DNA of 38,939 nt from Symbiobacterium sp. (lineage in GTDB: Bacteria; Bacillota; Sulfobacillia; DUSP01; DYEP01), in NCBI GenBank assembly GCA_020725675.1, contig DYEP01000226.1, forward strand, positions 1 through 38,939. Reading direction: 5' to 3'. The first letter of the stretch is position 1. Every line of letters begins with the position of its first letter. Position numbers and translations under genes: made by a program. The notes under the pieces were generated by a model that worked only from the letters and a program-made list of their open reading frames with translations, ran no database searches and was not told where the DNA came from. This document shows positions 7,872 through 15,098 of the stretch, one piece after another.

Positions 7872-8957
7872 TTACTCCCACTGAAAGAACCGGATCCCCA
7901 ATGCGAAGGTGACTATCAGCCACGCTCCGAGTACTGTGACATCGGTAGCTAGACTGTACTGGGGCGGAGTACCGGTCATAACCTGCCGCAGTGCATCCGC
8001 CAGGTACGTAAGGGGCATCGCCTTCATCACCGGTCGCAAAAACCCAGGCATCATGTTCACCGGAAAGAAAATACCGGAGATAAACATCATGGGAAATTGA
8101 ACCAGCTGGATGATGCCATGTCCGCTCTCTTCGCTCCTTGCGAAAGAAACCAACATATAGCCCAGGCTGACAAATGTGGCCGCGCCCATTAAGACTAACC
8201 CTACGACGATGAACCAGCTTCCAAGAACAGTAACACGGAAAACCAGAGCACCTATGACAACGATGGTCGTGGTTTGAATAAGAGCCATCAACAGGCGTAC
8301 TATTACTTCCCCGCCCAGCAACATTCCACGAGGGAGGGGAGTCGCGCCCAGCCGTTTAAGGATCTTCTGTTCACGCAAGTAGGCCAGTCGCAAAGAGCCG
8401 AACAGTCCCAGTTGCATAATCGCCATCGCGAGGACCCCTGGCAAGAGGTAATCGATTTGCCGGAGGCGTACCGCATGTACCGGCTCTGGCCTGGGGTCAA
8501 GCAACCGCGGAGAGTTTGTCATGCGCCGCTCCACCTCGTCCAGCACCCTACCGATCACCGGGAGCAGCACGTGACTGCTCTGCCTGGTCTCGTCGTAATA
8601 GATCGGTATCTCCGCTGAGCTACCCTCCTCCAACAGCCTTGACAAACCGGCTGGCAGTACGATCACGAGGGATCTATCTCCCCGCTCAAGGGCCCGAAGT
8701 TCCTGCTGGCGACTGGTACCCCTCTCGATCTTAAGACTCGGAATCGACCCGAGGGCCTGTGCCAGACCATCTCCTAACAAACCCGGTTCCTCCTGAACAA
8801 GTCCTATACTGAAGCTGGCGGTATCATTGTTCTCCGAAAAGATCGTCCCGAACAACAGGATGAACAATACCGGAAAGGCCAAGAACCAGAACAGCGCCAT
8901 GCGGTCGCGAACCATTTCCTTGAAGTTTGCCATCACCAGTTGGAAAAGGGTGTTCAT
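7872..8957 (-). CDS. ABC-2 type transporter permease
   Basis: This 361-residue membrane subunit has one N-terminal transmembrane helix (FWFLAFPVLFILLFG), a large extracellular region of about 150 residues, and five or six C-terminal helices containing FPMMFISGIFFPVNMMP and PLTYLADALRQV. These are typical of DrrB/YhfH-type ABC-2 permeases. The start overlaps the stop of the ATPase gene by 4 bp, so the two are translated together. The substrate (drug, lipid or peptide) cannot be deduced. Confidence 0.88.
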   Translation of the reverse strand: MNTLFQLVMANFKEMVRDRMALFWFLAFPVLFILLFGTIFSENNDTASFSIGLVQEEPGLLGDGLAQALGSIPSLKIERGTSRQQELRALERGDRSLVIVLPAGLSRLLEEGSSAEIPIYYDETRQSSHVLLPVIGRVLDEVERRMTNSPRLLDPRPEPVHAVRLRQIDYLLPGVLAMAIMQLGLFGSLRLAYLREQKILKRLGATPLPRGMLLGGEVIVRLLMALIQTTTIVVIGALVFRVTVLGSWFIVVGLVLMGAATFVSLGYMLVSFARSEESGHGIIQLVQFPMMFISGIFFPVNMMPGFLRPVMKAMPLTYLADALRQVMTGTPPQYSLATDVTVLGAWLIVTFALGIRFFQWE

Positions 8958-9880
8958 TCCCGGATCCGCCTCCCCGTTAGCTTCAAGAATACATCCTCCA
9001 GGGTGGCCTGGCGTATAACCATATCCTTGATCGGAGCACCAACAACTTCCCCCAACTCCATTAAACTGGCAATGGTCCGGGGCACGTCTGTAGTGTAGAG
9101 GGTAACGCGCTCGCCATTGCCCCGCACCCTGGTTACTCCGGATAACCCCGACAGCCGCTCGTCCCCGGCCAGGGCCGGCTGGATAAATTCCAAAGCACGC
9201 TCGAGAAAGTGGTCTCTGATCAGGTCATGGGGTGAACCAAGTGCGATGATCTTGCCGTGGTCAATCACCGCGACACGGTCACACAACCGTTCCGCTTCAT
9301 CCATATAGTGAGTAGTTAAAAAGATGGTCTTTCCGGACTTTTTAAGGGAGAATACTACATCCCAAAGGTTGCGGCGGGCCTGTGGGTCAAGGCCCGTGGT
9401 GGGCTCGTCCAAAAATACAAGGTCACCATCGTTGACCATTGCCAGTGCGATGGCCAAACGCTGCACCTGTCCTCCGGAAAGGTTCTTAATCTGTGTACCG
9501 GCCTTGTTCTGTAGTCCCACTTGGCTAATTATCTCAGCCGGCTCAAGATGACGGGAATAGAAACTGCAAAAGAGCCGCACTACTTCACTCACGGTCAGGC
9601 GAGGATACATGGAGGCAGTCTGCAGCTGTACGCCGATTCGATCTTTAACTGCCATCGGTTGCCGTTCCGGATCCATCCCGAGAACAAAGACAGTACCGCT
9701 ATCCCGCTTCCGGATGCCCACCAGCACTTCCACGGTTGTGGTCTTGCCTGCACCGTTTGGTCCCAACATGCCGAAGATTTCGCCTTTTTCCACTGTAAAG
9801 CTGAGCCCATCCACAGCCCTGACCTTACCGTAATACTTACGCAAATCTTGTACATTGACGATGCTATTATTGAGACTCAT
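8954..9880 (-). CDS. ABC transporter ATP-binding protein (DrrA-like)
   Basis: About 308 residues. It has Walker A GPNGAGKTTT, Q-loop region, signature NLSGGQVQRLAIAL, Walker B LVFLDEPTTGLD and the switch histidine in TTHYMDEAE. The roughly 80-residue C-terminal extension is typical of ATPases that pair with ABC-2 permeases. The ATG at 9880 (MSLNN..) is preferred over the ORF-track start at 9973, because the extra 31 residues are not domain-like; GAGGAG lies upstream, though at a long spacing. It forms an exporter with the overlapping permease gene. Confidence 0.88.
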   Translation of the reverse strand: MSLNNSIVNVQDLRKYYGKVRAVDGLSFTVEKGEIFGMLGPNGAGKTTTVEVLVGIRKRDSGTVFVLGMDPERQPMAVKDRIGVQLQTASMYPRLTVSEVVRLFCSFYSRHLEPAEIISQVGLQNKAGTQIKNLSGGQVQRLAIALAMVNDGDLVFLDEPTTGLDPQARRNLWDVVFSLKKSGKTIFLTTHYMDEAERLCDRVAVIDHGKIIALGSPHDLIRDHFLERALEFIQPALAGDERLSGLSGVTRVRGNGERVTLYTTDVPRTIASLMELGEVVGAPIKDMVIRQATLEDVFLKLTGRRIRE

Positions 9881-9979
9881 TGATACAGGAAGACTCCTCT
9901 CACAAGAAACTAGAGGACGAGATAATTCGCAATGATCCGCCAAACAGCACCTTTGTCGTGTGCCGTCTTTCAATAATCC

Positions 9980-10954
9980 TTAATCATTCCGGCACACAGG
10001 TATGTCTAACATAGTCATCTCAAGGCTGGCACCGCGACCCAGCGGTTCCGTAAGGTCAAAATGCCCCTCTTGCCAGAGTTCGCCTTCCACCCAGATCACG
10101 ACTTTTTCGATGGAAGGAAGCTCAGTCAGCGTCCATACGAGGGAACCTAGTGTTATTGCTCCACCTGTGGTCCCGCCTGGGTGGTAAAGAGCGAATTCGT
10201 TTGTAAAGTCAACATAGCATATACCGTCCCTGATGTTTACCGACTTTACGCCGGCCTGTGCAGGTACCGTCCGACTCAGCTCTCCTTCGTGTGGCAGCGG
10301 TCCTTTGATCAATTCCTCCACTGCAGCCAGGGCAACAGACGAGGTGCGCGGGATATCCCTGCTCACCGGGGTCAAATAACACGGGTAAGGACCCTCAATC
10401 CCACAGATTACTAAAGGGTTATCCGCGAAGTATAGGGTGACGCTGATGGGGTCTTTGACCAGAGGCGGATCCGCTGATTTCACGCTGAAGCTCCACTCCT
10501 TGCTAACCCTGTCACCTTTGGTGGTCGTAGCGGACAACTTCGCCGTATGAACTCCATCGGGAAGCGGTGACGATTGGTACCAGACGACCAGGCGCTCAGT
10601 ACCGTTGGTGCTATCCCACTGATAGACCTCGGGGGTGACCAAGTCACCATCCACTTCCATCCGCAAACACGCCAGTTTGTCGCCGGATTTTACCTCCACA
10701 ACAGCGCGTATCAGAGGATCTCTCTTGGCCAGTTCCTCCTGGCCAAACACACCCGGAGATACCGGCGTTATAACCAAACCGGGGATAGATGCATTTTCTG
10801 GCGTAGAAGGAATGACAGGAATCGGAGAAGGCTCGACAGGCGGCTTTACTTCGGGCTCCGTTTGCTGCAAGGGGCGAGATGAAGCACACCCCCCCGTTCC
10901 GAAGGACAAAGTAACCATAATTAAGAGACAGACCAGCCCATACCATCGCGTCAT
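9980..10954 (-). CDS. GerMN-domain lipoprotein (sporulation/germination-type)
   Basis: About 324 residues from the ATG at 10954, which follows AGGAAGGA; the ORF-track start at 11188 adds 78 residues of unlikely sequence. The N-terminus is a signal peptide ending in GTGGC, a probable though imperfect lipobox, followed by a proline-rich linker. The middle region resembles a small beta-sandwich. The C-terminal 130 residues look like a GerMN domain: ISVTLYFAD at its start, then ALAAVEELIKGP and VNIRDGICYVDFTNEF. Proteins with this domain occur in sporulation and cell-wall contexts. The gene is 99 bp upstream of the ABC ATPase, so cotranscription is possible. The precise role is unknown. Confidence 0.78.
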   Translation of the reverse strand: MTRWYGLVCLLIMVTLSFGTGGCASSRPLQQTEPEVKPPVEPSPIPVIPSTPENASIPGLVITPVSPGVFGQEELAKRDPLIRAVVEVKSGDKLACLRMEVDGDLVTPEVYQWDSTNGTERLVVWYQSSPLPDGVHTAKLSATTTKGDRVSKEWSFSVKSADPPLVKDPISVTLYFADNPLVICGIEGPYPCYLTPVSRDIPRTSSVALAAVEELIKGPLPHEGELSRTVPAQAGVKSVNIRDGICYVDFTNEFALYHPGGTTGGAITLGSLVWTLTELPSIEKVVIWVEGELWQEGHFDLTEPLGRGASLEMTMLDIPVCRND

Positions 10955-11299
10955 GATAAAATCAGTCCTTCCTGGCAAGCTGACTTTCTGGCCTTTAGAT
11001 TTACTGACCATCGGTAGGCAGTGTCTGTTCCACCGCTCCAATATATTCGTCACCATGTTCAGTTTTCCCGCCTGCCTCTTGAAGAACTTGTCTTTGGAAC
11101 CCTGGCCCTGGCATCGGATAAGAAAACGAGGAACAACATGGGTTGCAGCAAGAGTGGGGGGAGCGGTTAGGTACCGGCCGGTCGTCAACCCTATCTAATC
11201 CTGTTAACGATAGTGTAACAAGTTCGAAGGTTACCTAGTAAATTAGAGGCAATTAGTGTACAATATTCCATAAAGCAAGCCTATAAAGGGAAGATCACG
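10955..11299. other. Divergent intergenic region between the GerM-type and SecD-P1-like genes
   Basis: About 345 bp with no supported gene. It contains an imperfect inverted repeat, GTAAC-N10-GTTAC (about 11216-11235), and a TACAAT (11259-11264) that could be a -10 box for the plus-strand gene, but no convincing -35 box. ORF-track entries here are shadows or upstream extensions. Confidence 0.4.
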
Positions 11300-12586
11300 G
11301 TGGGCAAGGTAAACAAGGCGCTGGCTATAGCGGTCGTTATCTCCTTGATCCCTGTCGCGGTGCTCGCGGCCGGGGCTTCCTCACGCGGGCGGGTATATGG
11401 CTCCTTCGCCCAGGCTTGGCGTTCTCCCTCCTCGTTTTCATCTTACCGTGAGATATTCTCCCCGTTTGAGTCCGACGAGTACAGGCAGTGCATTGATGAT
11501 ATGCTTCCCTTTGGCCAGCGGTACCAGGCAAGAGAATATCTTTCACAGCTTAGAGAATTGAAGAACTCCCTGGAAAGTGACCCAAGCGGGCTCATGGCAT
11601 CTGAAACGCTCACTTTGCTCTCCTCAGACGCCTCTATTATACAGTCGAATGTCTGGGGAAAGGTATTGCCGGAAGGCGACGGGTCCTCAGTGTTCTCACG
11701 TGTTAGTGCTTTGATTCAGACTGAAGTGAACCATGCAACCAACAGCTTCTGGAACCGACTCCTCGCTATGGTAGGACTACGAAAACCCCAGGAAGCCCAG
11801 AAAGCCGTGAAGGAACAGATCGAAATGGCACCGCTGCTGCTCGAGCTGGCGGATCAGCTTGATTTAATTAGAGACGAACTGGCTTCCGAGTATTACCGCA
11901 CTCTCAGTTCGCTGACGGCGCTTGTAATAAGGCACGATGCACACAGGCTTATGGGGACCGAATTCACGGAAACCACTTCCTCGCTGGATCCCCCGCACAG
12001 CGCAATCTGGGCCCCGGAGGATAGCCGTTCGTTTGAGTTTGAGGTAGTGGACCTCCTGGGGAAGCCAGTCCCCACAAAACTTAAGTATGTGTCAGAAGTC
12101 ATCTCTGAAAGGCTCTCCAAAGAGAATGTGGCGGCCACCGTAACAGTATCTGAACACAAAATCACGGTGGTGCTGCCTGGTCCGGATGTACCTGACGAGT
12201 TCTACAAACAAATGTCGAGGCCGCTTCCATACGCGGGTCCCTCCAAAGTAAGGATCTTTATAGATAACAGCAAGGTGATCGCTACAGAAGCTGATATGGT
12301 CAAGGTAGAAGTTCAAACAGAGGCGGACCAGCGGGTTAGGTTAGTGATCACCTTCGGTGGAGAAGCAACGAGCAGGCTGAAAACGCATACCACAGCTTCC
12401 CTGGGCAGGCGTCTAGTAATGGAATATAAAGGAGACGAACTGCTAGGTCTGGTTCTGGTAAGACCGGTATCCACTGAGATCATTGCCTCTTACGGGCGCG
12501 GCCAAGCAGGACTGAATGCAGCTTTGAACACCGCGAATATATTGGCTTCCACAGGAGTACTTGTACTGAAACCTCTGACATGGTAG
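11300..12586 (+). CDS. Exported protein with SecD P1-like C-terminal domain, function unknown
   Basis: 428 residues from a GTG preceded by AAAGGGAAG. An N-terminal hydrophobic helix (ALAIAVVISLIPVAVLAAG) is a signal peptide or anchor. Residues about 50-215 are predominantly helical with no motif I recognise. From about 235 on the sequence resembles the periplasmic P1 region of SecD: VISERLSKENVAATVTV.. then KITVVLPGPD, and near the end LGRRLVMEYKGDELLGLVLVRP followed by a GRGQ segment and ALNTANILASTG. These correspond in order to the SecD pieces for the repeat helix, V-Q-L-P-G, G-x-x-L-A-I-x-L-D-x-x-V and the LAN-x-L-x-x-G end. No channel helices follow. The homology is inferred by eye and should be tested by profile search. 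Confidence 0.6.
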   Translation: MGKVNKALAIAVVISLIPVAVLAAGASSRGRVYGSFAQAWRSPSSFSSYREIFSPFESDEYRQCIDDMLPFGQRYQAREYLSQLRELKNSLESDPSGLMASETLTLLSSDASIIQSNVWGKVLPEGDGSSVFSRVSALIQTEVNHATNSFWNRLLAMVGLRKPQEAQKAVKEQIEMAPLLLELADQLDLIRDELASEYYRTLSSLTALVIRHDAHRLMGTEFTETTSSLDPPHSAIWAPEDSRSFEFEVVDLLGKPVPTKLKYVSEVISERLSKENVAATVTVSEHKITVVLPGPDVPDEFYKQMSRPLPYAGPSKVRIFIDNSKVIATEADMVKVEVQTEADQRVRLVITFGGEATSRLKTHTTASLGRRLVMEYKGDELLGLVLVRPVSTEIIASYGRGQAGLNAALNTANILASTGVLVLKPLTW

Positions 12587-12624
12587 ACGGTGGGTGAAAG
12601 ATCTGCTACGCATATATGAGACGA

Positions 12625-12649
12625 AGGGAGCCCGTGGGCTCCCTGTTTT
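12625..12649 (+). terminator. Rho-independent-like terminator after the SecD-P1-like gene
   Basis: AGGGAGCCC / GGGCTCCCT forms a strong GC-rich hairpin about 40 bp after the stop, followed by GTTTTG. It also lies beyond the end of the convergent ECF gene, so it could act on either transcript. Confidence 0.6.
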
Positions 12650-12723
12650 GCAGCGGTTCTTGATTGGGCAAAGGTACGCTTTTGCCTGTACTGCTTTGAC
12701 ACTGTTCGAGTACGGAAACAGGA

Positions 12724-13227
12724 CTATTTTGTCATTCTTGCCTTGATCAAAGCGGCACTTCCCACAGCGCCGATCACGATACCTGAGGCACTTTGGCCGA
12801 TATTCCCGTATATCTCCAGTGCAACAGCTGCAGGTCCGTAAAGAATCCATGTGGCCGCTGCATACCCTAGCACGACTACAAGCGCTCCCGCGGTCATTCC
12901 AAGGAGACGACCCGCTACACCTTTGTTGTGGCCCAAGACACCAACAACCCAGCCTGCCATCGATTTTATTATTAAAGTCCACGGCGCCCACACCGCCCAA
13001 CCGCCCAGTATATCCGCCACCGCAGATCCGAACCCCCCGGCCACGGCTCCAACTGCAGGCCCAAATACCAAGGAAGCTGTAAAGATCAACCCGTCCCCCA
13101 GGTGGTAGTACCCCGTGACACCAGGGATTTTGAGGAACAATGTCCCCAAGGCCACTGCCGCTGACGCCACTCCCATAGAAGCTATCTGTACCACTTTTGC
13201 ATTTGACATTCTTTCCATTTCCAGCAT
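12724..13227 (-). CDS. ECF transporter S-component, probable riboflavin uptake
   Basis: 167 residues with about five or six membrane segments. The pattern YYHLGDGLIFTASLVFGP...GGFGSAVADILGGW...WTLIIKSMAGW fits the ECF-type riboflavin S-component family (PF07155-like), substrate-capturing subunits that work with a shared ECF energising module, not encoded here. The strong FMN riboswitch in its leader supports riboflavin or a flavin precursor as substrate. The first ATG at 13227 lies directly against a GGGGGG run; the ATG at 13218 has better spacing from it and is an equally likely start. It is convergent with the SecD-P1-like gene. Confidence 0.82.
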   Translation of the reverse strand: MLEMERMSNAKVVQIASMGVASAAVALGTLFLKIPGVTGYYHLGDGLIFTASLVFGPAVGAVAGGFGSAVADILGGWAVWAPWTLIIKSMAGWVVGVLGHNKGVAGRLLGMTAGALVVVLGYAAATWILYGPAAVALEIYGNIGQSASGIVIGAVGSAALIKARMTK

Positions 13228-13256
13228 CCCCCCGATGTGATTTTTGCAGCAATAAA

Positions 13257-13280
13257 CCCCCGGCTTTCCGGGGGTTTTTT
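13257..13280 (-). terminator. Riboswitch-associated terminator hairpin (bidirectional)
   Basis: CCCCCGG-CTTT-CCGGGGG is a perfect 7-bp hairpin, extendable by three A-T pairs, between the FMN aptamer and the ECF start codon. In the direction of the gene it is followed by TTTATT; on the other strand by TTTTTT. It is the expected expression-platform terminator. Because the start codon follows within 30 bases, transcriptional attenuation is more likely than simple 3'-end formation. Confidence 0.75.
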
Positions 13281-13310
13281 CGGGCGGACGTGTGCGAATA
13301 TGCTTCGCAC

Positions 13311-13451
13311 GCGCCTTCTCCCATTCAGACTATACTGCCGGCTCCGGATTCTCACCGGATCAACTGCTGGGGCTGATGGGCTCGTCCCTTGAGGGCATCA
13401 CCACCGGTCGGAATCAAGGACTCACGTCCTATCACCATCCCCGAAGGCCGC
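13311..13451 (-). ncRNA. FMN riboswitch (RFN element)
   Basis: On the minus strand the conserved RFN blocks appear in order: a CCTTCGGGG-like 5' P1/J segment, GGTGATAGGACGTGAGTCC, GACCGGTGGTGAT, GCCC..GGACGAGCCC, GATCCGGTGAGAATCCGGAGCCG, then ACAGTATAGTCTGAATGGGAGAAGG. The P1 arms GCG(G)CCTTC and GAAGGCGC pair with one bulge. A second hairpin (GTGCGAA / TTCGCAC) lies between the aptamer and the terminator and may belong to the switching platform. Binding of FMN should reduce expression of the downstream ECF S-component. Confidence 0.93.
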
Positions 13452-13466
13452 TGCAATAGATATGAT

Positions 13467-13495
13467 ATTCTCTTTGATTAAATGGATTCCTTCAA
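13467..13495 (-). promoter_or_regulatory. Candidate sigma-A promoter upstream of the FMN riboswitch
   Basis: TTGAAG, 17-bp spacer, GAGAAT on the minus strand. Transcription would start about 10 bp before the 5' arm of P1, the spacing expected for a riboswitch leader. Confidence 0.5.
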
Positions 13496-13565
13496 GAGGT
13501 CACTGTATAATTACCTGATGTGTGAGCAGTAATTTTCTACCACAAATTGGGTTGGGTCTTGCGTC

Positions 13566-13594
13566 TTGACTACCAAGGGGTTCATTTTTATAAT
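13566..13594 (+). promoter_or_regulatory. Sigma-A promoter of the SOS mutagenesis cassette
   Basis: TTGACT, 17-bp spacer and perfect TATAAT on the plus strand, about 45 bp upstream of the imuB-like start. The LexA box begins 7 bp downstream of the -10 box. Confidence 0.75.
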
Positions 13595-13601
13595 TAGTAT
13601 A

Positions 13602-13615
13602 CGAACAGATGTTCG
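13602..13615. promoter_or_regulatory. LexA (DinR) box
   Basis: CGAACAGATGTTCG is a perfect match to the Gram-positive SOS box CGAAC-N4-GTTCG. It overlaps the expected transcription start of the following operon, so LexA binding would block initiation and DNA damage would induce the cassette. Confidence 0.9.
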
Positions 13616-13639
13616 CTATTAATCGAGGGGTGATGTCTA

Positions 13640-14815
13640 ATGAAACGGATAGCATACCTCTGGTTTAAGGGTTTAATATCAGAAACAGAAAACGCATCTC
13701 CTGCCGTAGTGGTAGACTCAAATCAGATAGTAGATTTATCCGCCACTCCTGAAATCTGCGGTATATACCCTGGTATGAAACTCGTCCACGCCAAGAAGAT
13801 CTGTCCTAATCTGAAAGTGCTACCCTTTGATGAAAAACAGTTCAAATTGGTACTGGAACCGATTATTGATAATATCCTTGAGTGTACACCAAGGGTGGAA
13901 AAGCTTTCACCCAACGAACTGTTTGTTGCCATTTTCCAAACCGAACAATCCTTCTTGGGCCACCTTAAAAAATGTTTAAAACCCTCTTATCGGGTGATCG
14001 CCGGGTTTGGTTCAAACAAGTTTCTTGCGAAAATAGCGGCGTTAAAAGTAAGGCAAGACGTGGAAAAGGGTAAGCTTTTACCAATTAAGCCTCTCCTTTA
14101 TTCCTCAATCCCAAGTGGCAGCGAGTCCGATTTTTTGAAATCACTGCCGGTGGACTTCCTTTGGCCGCTTCCTGGCTTGATCCCAGATTTAAGAAACCTT
14201 GGATTCCATACTTTGGGTGAGATCGCCTCAGCTCCCGAGCCAATGCTATATGGACTTTTTGGACATAACGGTAAGCGCGCACAGGATCTTAGTAAAGGTA
14301 TTGACACAGATGGAGTTCCTCTTTTCGTCAAAGATGAGATCTGGGAAATGGAGAACGAGTTCGAACCGGAAATATCAGACACCGCACCAATAGAAAACTT
14401 CATAAAATATGCGTCGGAGATATTATGCCGGAAAATGGAATCCACCGGCAAAACCGCCGGGTATATAAAGATTGGATTAAAATATACCGATGGGTCGTTG
14501 AAAGAACAGAAACGGGAGTATAAGGCCGGACCTAATCCTGAAGCCATAAACCGGTCCGCATCATTACTTTTAAACGGCATTAAGAAAACTTCCCGGGTTA
14601 AATCAGTGACACTGTCGGCAGGTGATTTCAAAGCAAGTCAACAATCTCAGATAACGTTCTTTGACAGAGATCTAAAGATTGAGAATGCACTCTCTGGTCT
14701 TTTAAGCAAATATCCTATCAAGACAGGAAGCATGGAAGAATCAAGAAGAGAGCGCATGCTCAGGCTCTGGGATCCAATCAGGGCGGGATATAAGTCGTCG
14801 CCCGGCGCATCGTAA
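13640..14815 (+). CDS. imuB: ImuB-like, probably catalytically inactive Y-family polymerase
   Basis: This 391-residue protein starts at an ATG preceded by AGGGGTGAT. It has the Y-family layout: an N-terminal palm/fingers region, a helix-hairpin-helix region (LGFHTLGEIAS, about residues 190-200) and a little-finger domain. Active-site residues are missing. The first metal-binding Asp motif is replaced by RIAYLWFKG, and the S-x-D-E motif reads SPNE (residues 90-93), with Asn for Asp. ImuB proteins of SOS mutasomes show the same kind of loss and act as hubs that bind the sliding clamp. A clamp-binding-like QSQITFF lies at about 335-341. It is the first gene of a LexA-controlled operon with DnaE2; no imuA is visible. 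Confidence 0.8.
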   Translation: MKRIAYLWFKGLISETENASPAVVVDSNQIVDLSATPEICGIYPGMKLVHAKKICPNLKVLPFDEKQFKLVLEPIIDNILECTPRVEKLSPNELFVAIFQTEQSFLGHLKKCLKPSYRVIAGFGSNKFLAKIAALKVRQDVEKGKLLPIKPLLYSSIPSGSESDFLKSLPVDFLWPLPGLIPDLRNLGFHTLGEIASAPEPMLYGLFGHNGKRAQDLSKGIDTDGVPLFVKDEIWEMENEFEPEISDTAPIENFIKYASEILCRKMESTGKTAGYIKIGLKYTDGSLKEQKREYKAGPNPEAINRSASLLLNGIKKTSRVKSVTLSAGDFKASQQSQITFFDRDLKIENALSGLLSKYPIKTGSMEESRRERMLRLWDPIRAGYKSSPGAS

Positions 14816-14840
14816 AAAAGAAGGGAGCCTTTTTAGGGGT

Positions 14841-15074
14841 ATGCGGTTACCCATTTATGTATCTGAAAGCCTGGGAAGGCCGCTGAAACTCAGGATCCGG
14901 GGCTGTTGGCAACAGGTTGAACAGATCATTGAGGAGTGGACGGATTCAGGGCAATGGTGGGATGGGGAGTGTGAAAAGAGATTTTTCCGTATTATCTCAA
15001 ACGGTGGATTGTATGAGATCTATAAGGAAATTGCTCCTCAAGGACGCTGGTTCCTTTATAAGGTCTATGACTGA
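14841..15074 (+). CDS. Small protein between imuB and dnaE2 (DUF6504-like)
   Basis: 77 residues, rich in Trp and charged residues (QWWDGECEKRFF, then YEIYK..GRWFLYKVYD). It resembles the small proteins that sit beside imuB and dnaE2 in other bacteria (DUF6504 type), an identification made from memory of the pattern. It starts 26 bp after imuB ends and ends 24 bp before dnaE2 starts, so it belongs to the SOS operon. AGGGG lies very close to the ATG. The function is unknown; a structural or accessory part in the mutasome is an inference. Confidence 0.65.
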   Translation: MRLPIYVSESLGRPLKLRIRGCWQQVEQIIEEWTDSGQWWDGECEKRFFRIISNGGLYEIYKEIAPQGRWFLYKVYD

Positions 15075-15098
15075 TAAAGTGCAGGGAGCTGAGCAGTC

